Origin: Bipolaris cookei
Lineage: Eukaryota > Ascomycota > Dothideomycetes > Pleosporales > Pleosporaceae
Direction: 5' to 3'
NCBI GenBank assembly: GCA_002286855.1
Contig: NRSV01000049.1
Location: 62,001-126,000, forward strand
Length of the DNA: 64,000 nucleotides
In this document: positions 1-11,796 of the stretch, in pieces
Layout: every line of letters begins with the position of its first letter
Position numbering within the stretch: position 1 is the stretch's first letter
Translations under genes and position numbers: made by a program
Notes under the pieces: model-generated
Databases searched by the model: none
The model's input: only the letters and a program-made list of their open reading frames with translations
Told to the model about the DNA's origin: nothing

Positions 1-1276
1 CACTGTCCTCTGGCACGGCCACTTCATCTTCTGTGACTTCCAAAGCATCTTCTTTCCAGCAGGAGCATACTCGCAAAAAGCGAGGCTCCACCCTGTTCTC
101 CTTACTTCGGAAAGAAGCGAGACACTTTGCCACCACTGGCCTGCATTCACGTAATGTCACGTCGTATGCTCATAGTTGCCCTTCGGCATTGCATCGCAAA
201 ATCCAGGCCAAGTCCCTGTCTGCAGAGTCAGTGTGTGGTCATTGTGGAAGCCCATTGCGACGCTCAATATCCGAAAATGTACTGACAAAAAGCGAGCTGG
301 GTCTCCTTGCGGGAGTTGATACGAAAGCATCAGCTGTATCACTAGACGCACCGTCATCTTCACATGAGGGTCCTCAGATTTCCAAGACGTCTTCTTCAGA
401 ATCCAACATGACAGCTCGACATGTGGAGCAAGAACCAGCCAACATTGACTCTGCCCTAGCATTAGAAGCGCTCAAAAGCTTCAGAGTTCAGCAGAAGGAA
501 GAATGGGATAGAGTCTCGACGTTCGAGAGCATCCAAAGAAAAGCCCTCGCGGCACACTACCGATGCGAACTGGAGCGGCTGCAAGTGAACTATGAAGCCC
601 GTAAGAAGGAACGCATGAAGCAGGTACGTAGAGAACTCGCCATTTCTCAAGATTCCATTTCACTCACAGCCTACAGCACGTAGATGATGTAGATCGATTA
701 GAGGAACGGCAGGTGCTAGCTGAACATGACCTCCTAGAAGCCCAAGCCCAGGAAACAAAAAACGTAGCAACGGCACTAAAGTACATTGAGGCCTACTGTC
801 TCGGCACCAACACCTCACAAGAGCAAACGCACACCGTAACCGAAGACGACTTCAAAAAGCTCTACCACCAAAAAATGCTCCAACAAGGCCTCCCCCGAAA
901 ACACACCAGCGCCATCAACGTCCTCCGAGCGCGCCAAGAAGTCAGCTTCAGGCGCCGACTCGAGACCCAAGAAGCCGAACTCCGCCAACTAGACCTCGAC
1001 CTGAAAAAAGAAGAATCGGCCAAAGAAGCAGAATACAAAAAAGACCTCGAGCATCTCGAAACCCTGATTGAAGCCCGCAGAAGACGACTCCAGCAGAGAT
1101 GGGAACTCCGATTTGAAATGTGGAGACTGGACTGGCAGAAGCAGTACAAGACGACGATTGTGCAGAAACTGGAACACGAAGAGTGGCCTGAGAGAGGAAA
1201 AGAGGAGGATGAAAATGGCATCGGTGCGATTCCCGATGCGAGTGCTTTGGCGCAATTTGCGAAAGTGGCTGCGTAG
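1..1276 (+). CDS. Coiled-coil protein, 5'-truncated by window edge
   Basis: The reading frame is open from the first complete codon of the window, with no ATG before the coding run, so the true start lies upstream. Exon 1 runs to 623, a 53-nt intron (gtacgt...ctacag) covers 624-676, and exon 2 runs 677-1276; the frame is preserved across the join. The visible part is about 400 residues. The N-terminal half is Ser/Thr-rich and basic and contains a CGHCGSPLRR patch (one Cys-x2-Cys pair, not a complete zinc finger). The C-terminal 250 residues are rich in Glu, Lys, Arg and Gln with heptad-like spacing, which suggests a long coiled coil. I do not recognise the family. A structural or scaffold role is the most that can be inferred. 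It is convergent with the TFIIIA gene. Confidence 0.7.
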
Positions 1277-2055
1277 CAAGGTGTAGCCACTTTTTTTTTT
1301 ACTTTTCTCTTCTTTTTTTCCCGTCCCGTTGCGTTTTACCATCGTTCGATCTGCATCCTTTGCTTTTTTTCTTCCCACGGGGAAATGAAGGCACTGGGTT
1401 CCGTACTTTTGGTTTTTATCTTTTATGTATACCCCCTTTTTTTTCTCCGAGTCTTTCCCTTTCGAGTTTCTCATACAGCGTGGCGTTGATTTGGGAATCA
1501 TCTATGGGGTATAGCCATTACGAAATCTTTTCTTTTGTCTTTTCCATCTTCTTCTCTTTTTTTTCTCCATGGCTCATGGCTTGCATTGGCGGTAAGTGGG
1601 TTCAGCTGGGGGTTTACGAGCTTTTCTTCGCATTCTTCTCTTGCTGACGGATTGTCATCGCTACTAGTTACTATATACCCTGTTTTTTTTTATCCTTTTT
1701 TTTTCTGGGTGTCTTGTGAGCGATTAGACTGGACAAATGAACGTTTATGTAGTCTTTACCTCTTCTCTCTTTGCTTTGAAGAGAGTATTGTTGTAGATTA
1801 CTTGGTTGCAGAGAAGGTGGAGAGGAAGTATGTATATATGGAATCACATATACGTGTACAGATGACCATATGCAATTGAGAGCAGTGAAGTTAGAACTTT
1901 GTGGTACAGTGAAAAAATGAAGATAGTATGGGTTTAACAACTGTATTCTGAGTTTCTGTCGGGTATCTCTACGTGTCATTAAACATATCTTCACATTTTC
2001 ATCATGACAAAAGTTCTGGAGAGAGTGAGGAACAATCATCAGAACCGCACAATCC
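1277..2055. other. Intergenic, T-rich, between convergent genes
   Basis: About 780 bases lie between the coiled-coil gene and the TFIIIA gene. The first 400 are full of T runs, as expected of 3' UTR or terminator sequence for both genes. No coding exon or RNA gene was recognised. Confidence 0.6.
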
Positions 2056-3804
2056 CTAACCGCGAGTGATGTCGCTATTATACTGCTCCACCGGAGCAAG
2101 CATATCCCACTGAAGCTCGCCCTGAACATCAACCGCAGGCGGCAAATCGCCAAGCCCCATTCCCAGATCCATTTCCGCCTCTTCATTAACAAGCGAAAGG
2201 TGATCAAACTGCTGGTTGAAAACTCCTGCGCTATTACCCAAGTGATGCAAGCCCTTGGTATCAGGCTCAAAACAAGGCAGCATAGGCGTCGTAACACCAT
2301 TGGTGAAATACGGGCCCGGCGTCTCTGGCATACTGGGTGTAGCCGAATCAGCAAACAAATTCACCGACTCGTCGAAGCCGCCAATCCAGAACTGGCAGCC
2401 AGTCATGGCATCGCGCTCCAAGATCTTTTCTTCAACTTCTGCGTCGGACATGTTGTGCTTGGCGCGTAGATGGCGGCGGAGATCGCGATCAATGTAGAAG
2501 CGGTAAGCGCAGTTTTTGACCAGACAAGATACATCCCGGTCCTTTTCGTAGCCCACGCCGGTGAGCATGGTGAGCATCGAGGCCGCTGGTTTCTTCTTGG
2601 ATTTGGCGGCTTGTCGCAGCTGCTTACGGTTGCCAAGGCCGAGATGGTGTTTTCGGATATGCTGGTCTAGTGAAGACCTTGCTTTAAATGAAGCGCCGCA
2701 TGCATCTTCTCCATTCCAAGCTTTGAGGTCTGCGTGCTTGGAGTTTTGCACAGCTTCCGCTGTACACAAATAGTTGAACTGCTTGTCGTGAACATTTTGA
2801 ATGTGCACTGTAAGGTTGTGCTTTCGATTGAACACACTCTTGCAGCCCAGCCTCGGGCATGGGTACTGTCGCTGTTCTTGTGGGTCGCCATGGGCAGTGT
2901 CGAAATGTGTCTTGAGTGTAGATGCGCTCTTGAATTTCTGGCCGCACTCTGTGCATACTGGTGGATGAAACTCGGCTGTATGTGCCTCCAACTCTTCTTT
3001 GGTCGCAAACGACGGTAGTTGCAGTGAGTCTGCAGACTCTGTCTGCACCTTGACTTCGCTAGTAACATCCACACATAGCATGCAGAAATAACCCTGCTCT
3101 TGTGTCTCGTTATGTGCTCGATGCATGTGCCGTTGCAATGCACCCTCAGTCTGGAACCCGCTTGTACACTTCTGACCCGTCTCCTCGTCTACATGGGCAC
3201 AGACATATGGCTTGACTGCCAGATGCTGACTCTTAACATGTGCTTCAAGTGCTTTTGCCTTTCTAAATGATTCACCGCAAGGCGGATATTCAGTGCAGTG
3301 GAATTTAGACTCATGGACATCCCTATGCCTTTGTAGCCTGCCATTGGATGTGAAGCTCTTCCCACAATCATTCCAATCGCATACGAATGTTCGTTCAGTT
3401 GCTGGATCGCTATGAGCATTCTTCAGATGGCGCTGCAGATGATCTTTGCGAGGGAACGTCTTATTGCATCCCAATTCGGTACAGGCAAATGGACGTTCCT
3501 TATTATGGCTTCGCATGTGTGTCTCGAGACGGCATGGTCGGTTGAATCGCTGGGAGCATGTAGGGCAGACATAATTCCACTGCCTGCGGGCTTCGCTTTC
3601 TGCCCTCAATTTTCCATTGTCGGTGTAGTTGACTCTCCAGTTAGCTGAATCGTCTGAAGCGTAGTCCTGCTCCGTGGTTTCCGCCGCAGCACCTCCGAAC
3701 ATGTTAGATTCTAGACGTTACGATGTTGTGGTGGCTATACCTATTCGAGATCTTTTCGGAAGTGTATGATTAGCCTCATCCGTAACCTTGCGCTTCAAAG
3801 CCAT
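2056..3804 (-). CDS. Transcription factor IIIA, C2H2 zinc-finger protein
   Basis: TFIIIA binds the internal control region of 5S rRNA genes and recruits TFIIIC/TFIIIB for RNA polymerase III; it also binds 5S rRNA. I count ten C2H2 fingers in a continuous array (first CPTCSQRFNRPCRLETHMRSH-like without its last residue, last CLVKNCAYRF...H). Fingers 6 and 9 carry long insertions between the Cys and His pairs, as fungal TFIIIA often does. The main exon has an ATG at 3702, but a better model adds a 64-nt first exon, 3804-3741, encoding MALKRKVTDE and a PKRSR patch that looks like a nuclear localisation signal. It is joined through a 48-nt intron (3740-3693, GTATAG...GAG, CTAAC branch point) to exon 2 at 3692-2056. 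This gives 566 residues. The acceptor GAG is weak, and a 30-nt intron ending CTAG at 3711 would also keep frame. It is divergent from the Rpb6 gene. Confidence 0.87.
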
Positions 3805-4051
3805 GGTGGTGTCGAGAACATGGCAAAAAGCTACTCGTACATGCGGAGAGTGTTCATTGAAATTCAGGATCCACTGTATTTTGGACGCGCCAAGATTTCA
3901 TGCGCTAGTGCCTACGCCGGTCGGGACAAAGTCCAGAGCTTTCTTTCTTTGCCTGTCGCATCAGGTACACCACCTCACCGCAACACCGTCCACGCGCAAA
4001 AGCACACCCATTCGAAAACCTATCTTTTGTTCTACAGATTTTACCGTGATC
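3805..4051. promoter_or_regulatory. Shared divergent promoter, TFIIIA / Rpb6
   Basis: Only 247 bases separate the predicted start codons of TFIIIA (leftward) and Rpb6 (rightward), so both promoters and both 5' UTRs must share this DNA. No TATA box is obvious. The regulatory role is inferred from position. Confidence 0.55.
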
Positions 4052-4668
4052 ATGTCTGACAACGGTGACGACTACGATGGCGGTGCTGGAGACATGTACG
4101 TGCATCCATTTTCTCAGTCGCAGAGTCTCAAGACCTGAATAGCCCAAGTAAACACGGCTGACATGACCAGCGATGAGCCTCTCATCGAGTTCGATGAAGA
4201 AGCTGAGCCCGATCTCATGGACGACGAGGACGACCACATGGGCGGCGGCGGCGAGGACCCAGACAATGCCGACCCCAACGATGACAACGTAGTGGTATCT
4301 GGAGACGCCAGCGCGGCTGCAGCAGCCAGAGAAGCGGCCAAGAATACTGTCACGAGTGAGAAGGACAAGAAGGTTCCCAATGACAAGCGCACAACCACGC
4401 CGTACATGACCAAGTACGAAAAGGCGCGTGTGCTCGGTACAAGAGCGCTCCAGATCAGGTACGTGCAGGGCTTTGGACGCCTTCGACGCAGCAAAACTAA
4501 CATATTTATAGTGGAAACGCCCCGGTATTGATTGACGTGGAAGGTATGACGGATCCTCTGCAGATTGCTGCCAAGGAATTGCAAGAGAAGAAAATTCCGC
4601 TGGTTGTACGGAGATATCTGCCTGATGGTTTCTACGAAGACTGGACCTGTGAAGAACTCTTGACATAA
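4052..4668 (+). CDS. RPB6: RNA polymerases I, II and III subunit Rpb6 (RPABC2)
   Basis: Rpb6 is a small subunit common to all three nuclear RNA polymerases; it stabilises the clamp region. Three exons: 4052-4095, 4171-4458 and 4512-4668, with introns of 75 nt (CTGAC branch point) and 53 nt, giving 162 residues. The N-terminus is highly acidic (MSDNGDDYDGG, then an Asp/Glu-rich stretch), as in other Rpb6 proteins. The conserved core is unmistakable: TTPYMTKYEKARVLGTRALQ, then ISGNAPVLIDVEG across the second splice junction, then a KKIPLVVRRYLPDG motif and a short acidic tail ending LLT. Length is close to the yeast protein. It is transcribed divergently from TFIIIA, another component of the transcription machinery. 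Confidence 0.96.
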
Positions 4669-4934
4669 AGGGGCAGTCTGTTGTGTTGCATTTGGCATGG
4701 AGTTTGATTTGCTGGTGAATTATCGGGCATATCGGCGAATGGAGTCTTATCTGAGTGGTTGCGCAATTATATCCCGAATCTCATCCGATTCCCGTTAACT
4801 CCAAGCCTTCTCCGCCGCATATATGCGGACCCGCGGATCTGATTCCTTTAACGAGCCAAAAGACTAGAGCAAGGTGGGGTAGCTAACGTAGCTATTCATT
4901 CCCCCCGCACTAATTCCAGGCACAACGTCACCCC

Positions 4935-6053
4935 ATGCGGCAGTTTACAAAGCTTCTAAAGGCCCCTCGATTTGCATCTGTATTCCAACCTTCTGCACCG
5001 CGCTTCCCCTACCACACATTACGATCTACCATGTCTTTCGAAACTACCGCCACCATTGCCTCCTTTGGGGGCAAGCTTCTCAAGCTCAAGCACAAGTCTG
5101 CAAGCACAAACACAGACATGGAGCTGAACATGTTTCTACCGCCGCAAGCGCTCAAGTCTGGCGCAAAAGTGCCTGTACTCTTCTACCTCTCAGGTCTCAC
5201 ATGTACCGGCAACAATTGCTCAGAAAAAGGCTTCTTCCAGCACGGCGCAGCTCAGCACGGCATTGCCGTGGTATATCCCGACACTTCACCAAGTGTGTAG
5301 ATACTGCAGCAAAATTTCAAGCACCTTGCTAACCCACCATGTTAGGGGGTCTCCAGATTGAGGGCGAGGATGAGTCGTGGGACTTTGGCACTGGCGCAGG
5401 CTTCTACGTAGATGCTACCAAGGATCCGTGGTCAAAGGGCTACAACATGTATTCGTACATCACTAAGGAACTTCCCGATGCGCTCTTTTCATCTTTCCAA
5501 GAGCTGGATTCTAGTAGAGTTAGCATTACAGGTCACAGCATGGGAGGTCACGGCGCGTTGACACTGGTAAGTCGGACATGACGTGGTAATTCAACTGCCG
5601 GCACTGACCCCTGCTCCTAGTTCCTCAAGAACCCCGGCAAGTACAAGTCCGTCTCCGCATTCGCGCCCATCGCCAATCCGATCAACTGCCCATGGGGCCA
5701 GAAGGCATTCAAAGGATATTTTGGCGAGGACCAGCAACAAAAGTGGAAAGAGCACGATGCCTCTGAGCTTGTAAAGCAGTGGAAGGGTCCTCTGGAGATC
5801 CTTATCGATGTTGTACGTATTTTGAACAGTTAAGTTTGAGGTCATTTTCGCTAAGATATGCTAGGGTACCGGAGACAACTTCTACAAGCAAGGGCAGCTG
5901 CTACCAGAGAACTTTTTGGCGGCGGCTAAGGAAGCTGGCAACGATAAAGGCATTCAGCTCCGCATGCAGCCCGACTATGATCACAGCTACTATTTCATGG
6001 CATCATTCGCTGATGAGCATATTGCTTGGGCAGCAAAGCACTTGGGAGCGTAG
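4935..6053 (+). CDS. S-formylglutathione hydrolase (esterase D family)
   Basis: The enzyme hydrolyses S-formylglutathione to formate and glutathione, the last step of glutathione-dependent formaldehyde detoxification. Four exons: 4935-5292, 5346-5566, 5621-5812 and 5865-6053, with introns of 52-54 nt, give 319 residues. The alpha/beta-hydrolase nucleophile elbow is GHSMGGHGAL, family motifs include LTCTGNNCSEKGF and DTSPRGLQIEGE, and the last exon has the PDYDHSYYF motif carrying the catalytic His. The canonical start of the family corresponds to the ATG at 5031 (MSFETTATIASFGG). An upstream in-frame ATG at 4935 adds 32 residues that are basic and nearly free of acidic residues (MRQFTKLLKAPRF), resembling a mitochondrial presequence. 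Both starts are plausible, and two isoforms are possible. Confidence 0.94.
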
Positions 6054-6856
6054 TAAGTCCTGGTGATTATTGTTGCTACCACAGACTGCTCACGATCACA
6101 GAAGCGGCGCAGGCTTCAGAGGAAGGTTATAGACCGGTAATTGCATTGGTTTGGGTTTAGCACGAGCTGGATGCATGTGCTTGTTACGATCTAGCGAGGC
6201 CCACTCTTCAGCATAGATACTCGATTCGCAGGAAGCTACAGTTCCTTCACTAAACATTCACAATAAAGACTTTTTTATAATACAAACGCAGAAGCCCGCC
6301 TGTAGACCGTTTTAGACTTGAAATGAGATTCCAAATTGCGTGAATGCTCTAGCCACGTATAATCCTGTGAGAGGACACGCAATCTTACAGTGATGTTGGG
6401 GTAGCAACGTCGGCGACTATTTTTGTGCGCACGTGTCATTTGGTGAAATTGGGCGTGAGGACATCCCACCATGAAAAGCAGGCTTGGCACTCCCACTCCA
6501 GTCATTGCATAGCTCTTTTCGCTCACCACGCTTCAACAAAGAACCAGGTTTACTCTTAATTTTCTCATACCAATACTGCTCTCTTGTGAATTCGAGGCGA
6601 AGCTCGAACCACGTCTTTCATCACAAATTAGCCCTTGCACACGCCGTACGTCAGCCCCTCGTGCCCCGCCTCTCTGGCTTCACCGCTGTAACGCTTTCAC
6701 GATGCAGGCTTCACGCCCTACTCAATGACCCAATAGCCGTCCAGTCGCTTGAATTTCTCCTTCACCAACTCCGATGCGCACTACATAACCTAGCCCATAT
6801 CCGCTCCTGACTTGTCACCTAAAACCTACCTGCCTGGCATCGAGCAAGTGGAGGCA
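6054..6856. other. Intergenic region upstream of exportin-T
   Basis: About 800 bases between the hydrolase stop and the exportin-T start. It must contain the 3' UTR of the first gene and the promoter of the second. Short open frames are present but none has recognisable coding character. Confidence 0.5.
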
Positions 6857-9800
6857 ATGGAGGAACAAGTATGTGTGCCCGATTGCCTTGCTCGACCAAA
6901 TACCCCACAGGCATGCTAATGCTGTTATATTCAAGGTTGAAAATGCCATCCAAATCGCCGCCAACCCGACATCAAGCCAGGAGGTGCGCGGCCAAGCTAT
7001 AGGATACCTGGAACAGCTACGCTCAGAAGGCTCCGCATGGCAGGCGGCCCTTTCGCTCTTCATGCGCAACCCCCGCGCCACCGATTTCGTTCGTCATACC
7101 TCGCTCGATCTCGTCAACAATGCAATCCAGGAGCACCGCCTGGATGAGCAAAGTACCACATACATCAAAGACACCCTCATGAACCATATCCGTCAGTCCT
7201 ATGTGCCTGGAAGTGGGGCTGCGGATACAAGCCATATTCAGAACAAGCTGATGCAGACTATCACATACCTTTTCGTCGCCTTATACCCGTCTTCATGGCA
7301 ATCTTTCTTCGACGATTTCCGCGCCCTGGCCGGTGATCAGGCTGCGATTGGTAGCGTCAATACAGCTACAACGTTCCTATACCTTCGTATGCTTGGTCAA
7401 GTCCATGATGAGATTGCGGATCAATTGGTCACACGTTCGGAATACGAAAAGAAGCGGAATACAGAATTGAAGGATCTCATTCGACAGCGGGACGTACAAA
7501 AGATAGCGGCTTCCTGGCAAGAGATCCTCGGCAAGTGGCGAGAGACGGATCTTGGGCTCGTGGAGATGTGCTTGAGGACCATCGGACGTTGGGTTAGCTG
7601 GATCGATATAAACTTGGTCGTGAACCAAACTATGATCACCACTTTCCTGGAGATGGCTGGTCAGCAAGGTATCGCCGACCCTGAGAGTGCTGCTGGAAAA
7701 GTGCGCGATGCCGCCATCGATACTTTTTCAGAAATTGTTGGCAAGAAAATGAGTCCATCAGACAAGATTGAGCTGATTACTTTCCTGAATCTCGCTGAAG
7801 TTGTTGGTCAACTCATCAATAGTCCAGCTTTGGCTGAGTTCCACAGTCCAAATTACGACAACGACCTTGCAGAGACGGTCGCCAAGCTTGTTAACAACAT
7901 TGTTTTTGACATTGTCAAGATCCTAGAAAATGAAACAGTCGAAGATCACATCCGGCAGCGCGCAGACGACCTCATTCGAATCTTCACGCCATATCTCCTA
8001 CGTTTCTTCGCCGACCAGTACGACGAAGTATGTTCCACTGTTATTCCATCCCTCACAGATCTCCTTACCTTCCTACGAAAACTGCAAAAGAAGACAGGCT
8101 CTGTACCCCCGCAGTACGCCGCTGTTTTGCCGCCAGTCTTGGACGCGATCATTGCAAAGATGAAATATGATGAAACAGCATCTTGGGGCGAAGAGGGCGA
8201 GCAGACCGACGAAGCAGAATTCCTGGATCTCCGACGGCGTCTTCATGTTCTACAACAGACGGTGACCGCCATCGACGAGGCCTACTACATCGAAACGCTC
8301 AGCCGCCTAGTAAACGGAACATTTGGACGTTCGTTACAAGGGGACCAGTCATTGAATTGGCGCGACCTCGAATTGGCCCTACACGAGATGTTTCTTTTTG
8401 GAGAACTCGCTATCCGGAATCAGGGACTTTATGCGAAGCGCGAGCCTTCTTCTGCGGCCGCTCAACAGCTTGTTGTTATGATGAACAGTATGGTAGAGTC
8501 TGGCCTCGCAAACTATCCACATCCTGCTGTTCAATTACAGTACATGGAGATTTGCGTGCGCTACTACCAGTTCTTCGAGCAGAACCCCGGACTCATCCCC
8601 AAAGTTCTTGAAAAATTTGTCAGTCTTACCCACAGTGAACACCTCAAGGTTCGCTCAAGGTCCTGGTATCTTTTCCAACGTCTAGTGAAGCATCTACGAG
8701 CACAATTGGGCAATGTATCTTACGATATTATTCAAGCGGTCGGAGACTTGCTCACAATCAAAGCCGAGCTACCCGACAATTCAGAAGATGAAATGTCGTC
8801 TGACGAAGAAGACCAATCTGCAGATGCGGTGTTCAATTCACAGCTGTACCTCTTCGAAGCGGTTGGTTGCATCGCCTCGTCAAGCACTGTTTCAGTAGAA
8901 AACAAGAAGTTGTACGCACAAACAATCATGGGTCCATTATTCGAGAATTTGCAAAATACTCTTCCTCAAGCAAGGAACGGCGACGAGCGGGCTACACTAC
9001 AGATTCATCATATCATCATGGCTTTGGGAACGCTAGCACGCGGTTACTCCGACTGGGTTCCTTCGAACAACAACAGCGCTGTACCACACAGTGAGGTTGC
9101 AGACGAATTTGTCAAAGCGTCTGAGGCTATCCTCGTTGCTCTCGAATCGCTGAACTCGTCTAGCTCTATTCGCCATGCGGCACGCTTTGCCTTCTCACGT
9201 ATGATTGCTGTTCTGGGCTCGCGATTACTACAACAGCTACCATCATGGATCGAAGGCTTGCTGTCACTCAGTTCATCGATGGATGAGATCAGCACGTTCC
9301 TCAAGGTTCTTGGTCAAGTCATTTTCACATTCAAATCAGAAATCGCCGGCATCCTGGATACTGTCATGAGTCCAGTCTTGCAGCGCATCTTCACCGCGTT
9401 AGCAGTGATCCCTTCGGGCACAGACGACGAGATCCAGCTTGCTGAACTTCGTCGAGAGTACCTTAACTTTATTGTTGTTATTCTCAATAACGGTCTCGGG
9501 TCTGTGCTCGTTAGTAACGGTATGTCGGAGATATCAAAAAGTTGTTATTTCATTGCTAACGTTATCAAGCAAACCAAGGCACTTTCGAACCCATCATTTC
9601 TTCCATCGAAACATTCGCACGGGATACGCAAGACTACCAAACTGCGCGCCTTGCAATCTTTGTACTCATCCGCATGGTCTCTGTCTGGGGTGGACCTGAC
9701 AAGGTCGGACCTGGCGCAAATGCCACACCTACTTCGCCCGACACCACACAAGCACCATTACCAGGTTTCGACAACTACGTGGTAGAAAAGTTTGCGCCGT

Positions 9801-10084
9801 TGGCATGGTCCATACCAGCATCACCAGGTTTCAACGCCAAAGATGCGCAAGCGCGACAAGTGCTGTATGAGACGGCGAATCTCCAGCACGAAATCATCAA
9901 AAAGGTTGGTGAATCATATGCGGAGCGTCTCAAGGGCGATCTGAGCGGCATGGGCATTGGCGAGGATGTTCAAGACCAGTATCTGCGCACGCTTGCAGGC
10001 TCATTCGAAGGCCCAAAGAAGGAGAAGGAATGGCGTAACTTTTATACCCAGTTTGTGGACCGCATGCTTGCGAGCAGGGCTTAG
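6857..10084 (+). CDS. LOS1: Exportin-T, nuclear tRNA exporter (Los1)
   Basis: Exportin-T is a karyopherin-beta that binds mature tRNA with Ran-GTP and carries it out through the nuclear pore. Three exons: 6857-6868 (MEEQ only), 6936-9519 and 9570-10084, with introns of 67 nt (CTAAT branch) and 50 nt (GCTAAC branch), give 1,036 residues, the usual size for fungal Los1. The start is fixed by the tiny first exon, since the large exon has no in-frame ATG next to the family's N-terminal VENAIQIAAN helix. The protein is helical HEAT-repeat type throughout, with an exportin-1-like region near the N-terminus (LTFL..L and FVALYPSSWQSFFDDF). An acidic loop (SEDEMSSDEEDQSAD) lies near the middle. The last intron joins VLVSN to a QGTFEPIISSIETFARD segment typical of the C-terminal arch. 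Confidence 0.94.
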
Positions 10085-10549
10085 GCGGCTTGGGGGGCCC
10101 ATTGGTTGTGTCGGCCCAAGAACAAAAGAAGATGTTCAAGGGCTATGGCATCAATCAACTGTAAATGCTGGGAGATGGAGGGCCAGGAAGGCATAATTCT
10201 GCATGGTAGCGGGCGCGAGGAACAGCTGCTTTTCTACTTGGGGCATCATAGCCTGATTGTTTTGTGATAACCCATTTTTTCATGTACTTTTCAAAGCTAG
10301 CTTGTGTTTCTTTTCCAGGAACGCTGTAGCCAATATCAGAAAGACGGAAATTTTTGATTCTTTTTTCCCAATCAAATATGGGTCTTGACCTGATTATGAA
10401 AGTTGAGCTGCCTATCCTCTTTTTTGTTTCATATTGAAGGAAATGAAGAAAAAGCACTATAAGAAGCAACCCACCGTCATACTCATCTATTTTTTTCTTT
10501 TTAAATTGCTACTGGGTATTTCGCATAAGTGACCATTAGAACCTAATCT
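10085..10549. other. Intergenic between convergent genes
   Basis: About 465 bases between the stops of exportin-T and Apa2. It is AT-rich with several T runs, which fits the 3' UTRs of both convergent genes. No gene was seen. Confidence 0.6.
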
Positions 10550-11715
10550 TCATATATTTGAAGCACCGACCTTAGCCCTAGCAGGGGCTTTGGGAATGCC
10601 GATGCTAGCGAGAATGGAGTCAAGCAGTCCAGGCTGACTTCTCAGCATATCCCACTCGCCTTGATTCTTAACCATCGTGGTACCAGCTAATGTCGTGCCA
10701 TTGAGCGCGACGAAGCCGATATCACTGCCGTCGTCGCCGTAGAGCATGGTACCTTCTGCGCGGCGGGGCAAAATGACCATGCCTGCAGTGGTCATAGCGA
10801 GATTGTAACTAATTGGCAAATCGCCGTGTTCGACTGGGTGTAAAGCGAGCTGATCTGGGTGTGATGCGACAAATGCGTCGACCGACGCTTTGGCCTCTTT
10901 GTACAGCCGGTTATATATGTCAAGTAGCTGGGAGCCCGAGGGCTCCGAATCGAAGGGCTGGGCAAAGTGTGTGAAGGGGAGCCGAGGGTTTTGTAATAGC
11001 CCAGCTGGGGTGTCTGCAGTTGCGTCTTAGCTGTTTCGAAAGGGGATGGCGTTTGTGAGGACATACCTGGTGGATTGGCTTCATGGCGCGATAGGATGAG
11101 GTCTATGAGCATGTTCCAGCCATTGGTCTTTTCAGTGTCGCGCATGCGTTCGACTGGTAGAAATTGCAGGTGTCGGTGTGGCTGAGACGCGCCGCTATGC
11201 TCTCCCGAGTTAAAGAAGGCGAGAAGGCGCCTGTGTGGTCCGTCTCCCTCTTCGTGCCATGCCTTTAAGCAAGCGTATGTCGCTTCCAGATCATCTTGCT
11301 CCAACACGTGTGTTTGCTTCTTGTTTATTTTTGTGGCGAGAATGAAATGTTGGGGAATTATCGGGAACTTGTTGAGTACGAGGAAATGCGTGGGGTTCGT
11401 GGTTGGGATGTCAATGAGGTGTAGTGCTCCTGGCGGGTTTGCGAAGGGGTCAATCTTTTGCTTGGGCGTGGCACCCGCAAGTTTCGGTAAAGGCTTCTTT
11501 GCGAGTGATGGGCAATAGCGCAATTGAAACTAAGTTTTCATGAGCTGTATGTTTGGCCCAATGGCTTGTATATGACTTGCGGGAATGCCGTTTGATGTGC
11601 GGATGAGTGCCACGTCTGTTGGCGAGAATATCAGATCTGACGAGGCTTTTGCAGCTTCAAATTTGCGCTTCACAATGCTCGGGAGAGCTTCTGCTAGTTC
11701 GAGCGACATTCTCAT
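10550..11715 (-). CDS. APA2: Diadenosine tetraphosphate (Ap4A) phosphorylase
   Basis: The enzyme splits Ap4A with phosphate into ADP and ATP, controlling the level of this stress-related dinucleotide. It belongs to the HIT/GalT-like ATP adenylyltransferase family found mainly in fungi. Exons on the minus strand: 11715-11581, 11529-11067 and 11013-10550, giving 353 residues (351 from the second ATG at 11709). The active-site histidine motif is GASQPHRHLQFLP. Other family marks are FQLRYCPSLAKKP and LVLNKFPIIPQHFILAT. The first intron (11580-11530) begins GCAAGT and ends TTAG, so it is a GC-AG intron. Without removing it, an in-frame TAG interrupts the gene immediately before FQLRY. The second intron is a normal GTATGT...CAG of 53 nt. 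A transposon end lies about 80 bp upstream of the start codon. Confidence 0.93.
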
Positions 11716-11796
11716 GAGGGAGGGTGGAACAATGCAGGTGTGAAAGGTGGGGATGGTTTAAGCTCTGGGTTCGGAGTTACCGGTACTAGGAGGATA

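Noticed and set aside
33..683. Start of the first protein at 33
   Set aside because: The codon there is GTG, and the frame is open to the window edge, so the gene is better described as 5'-truncated.
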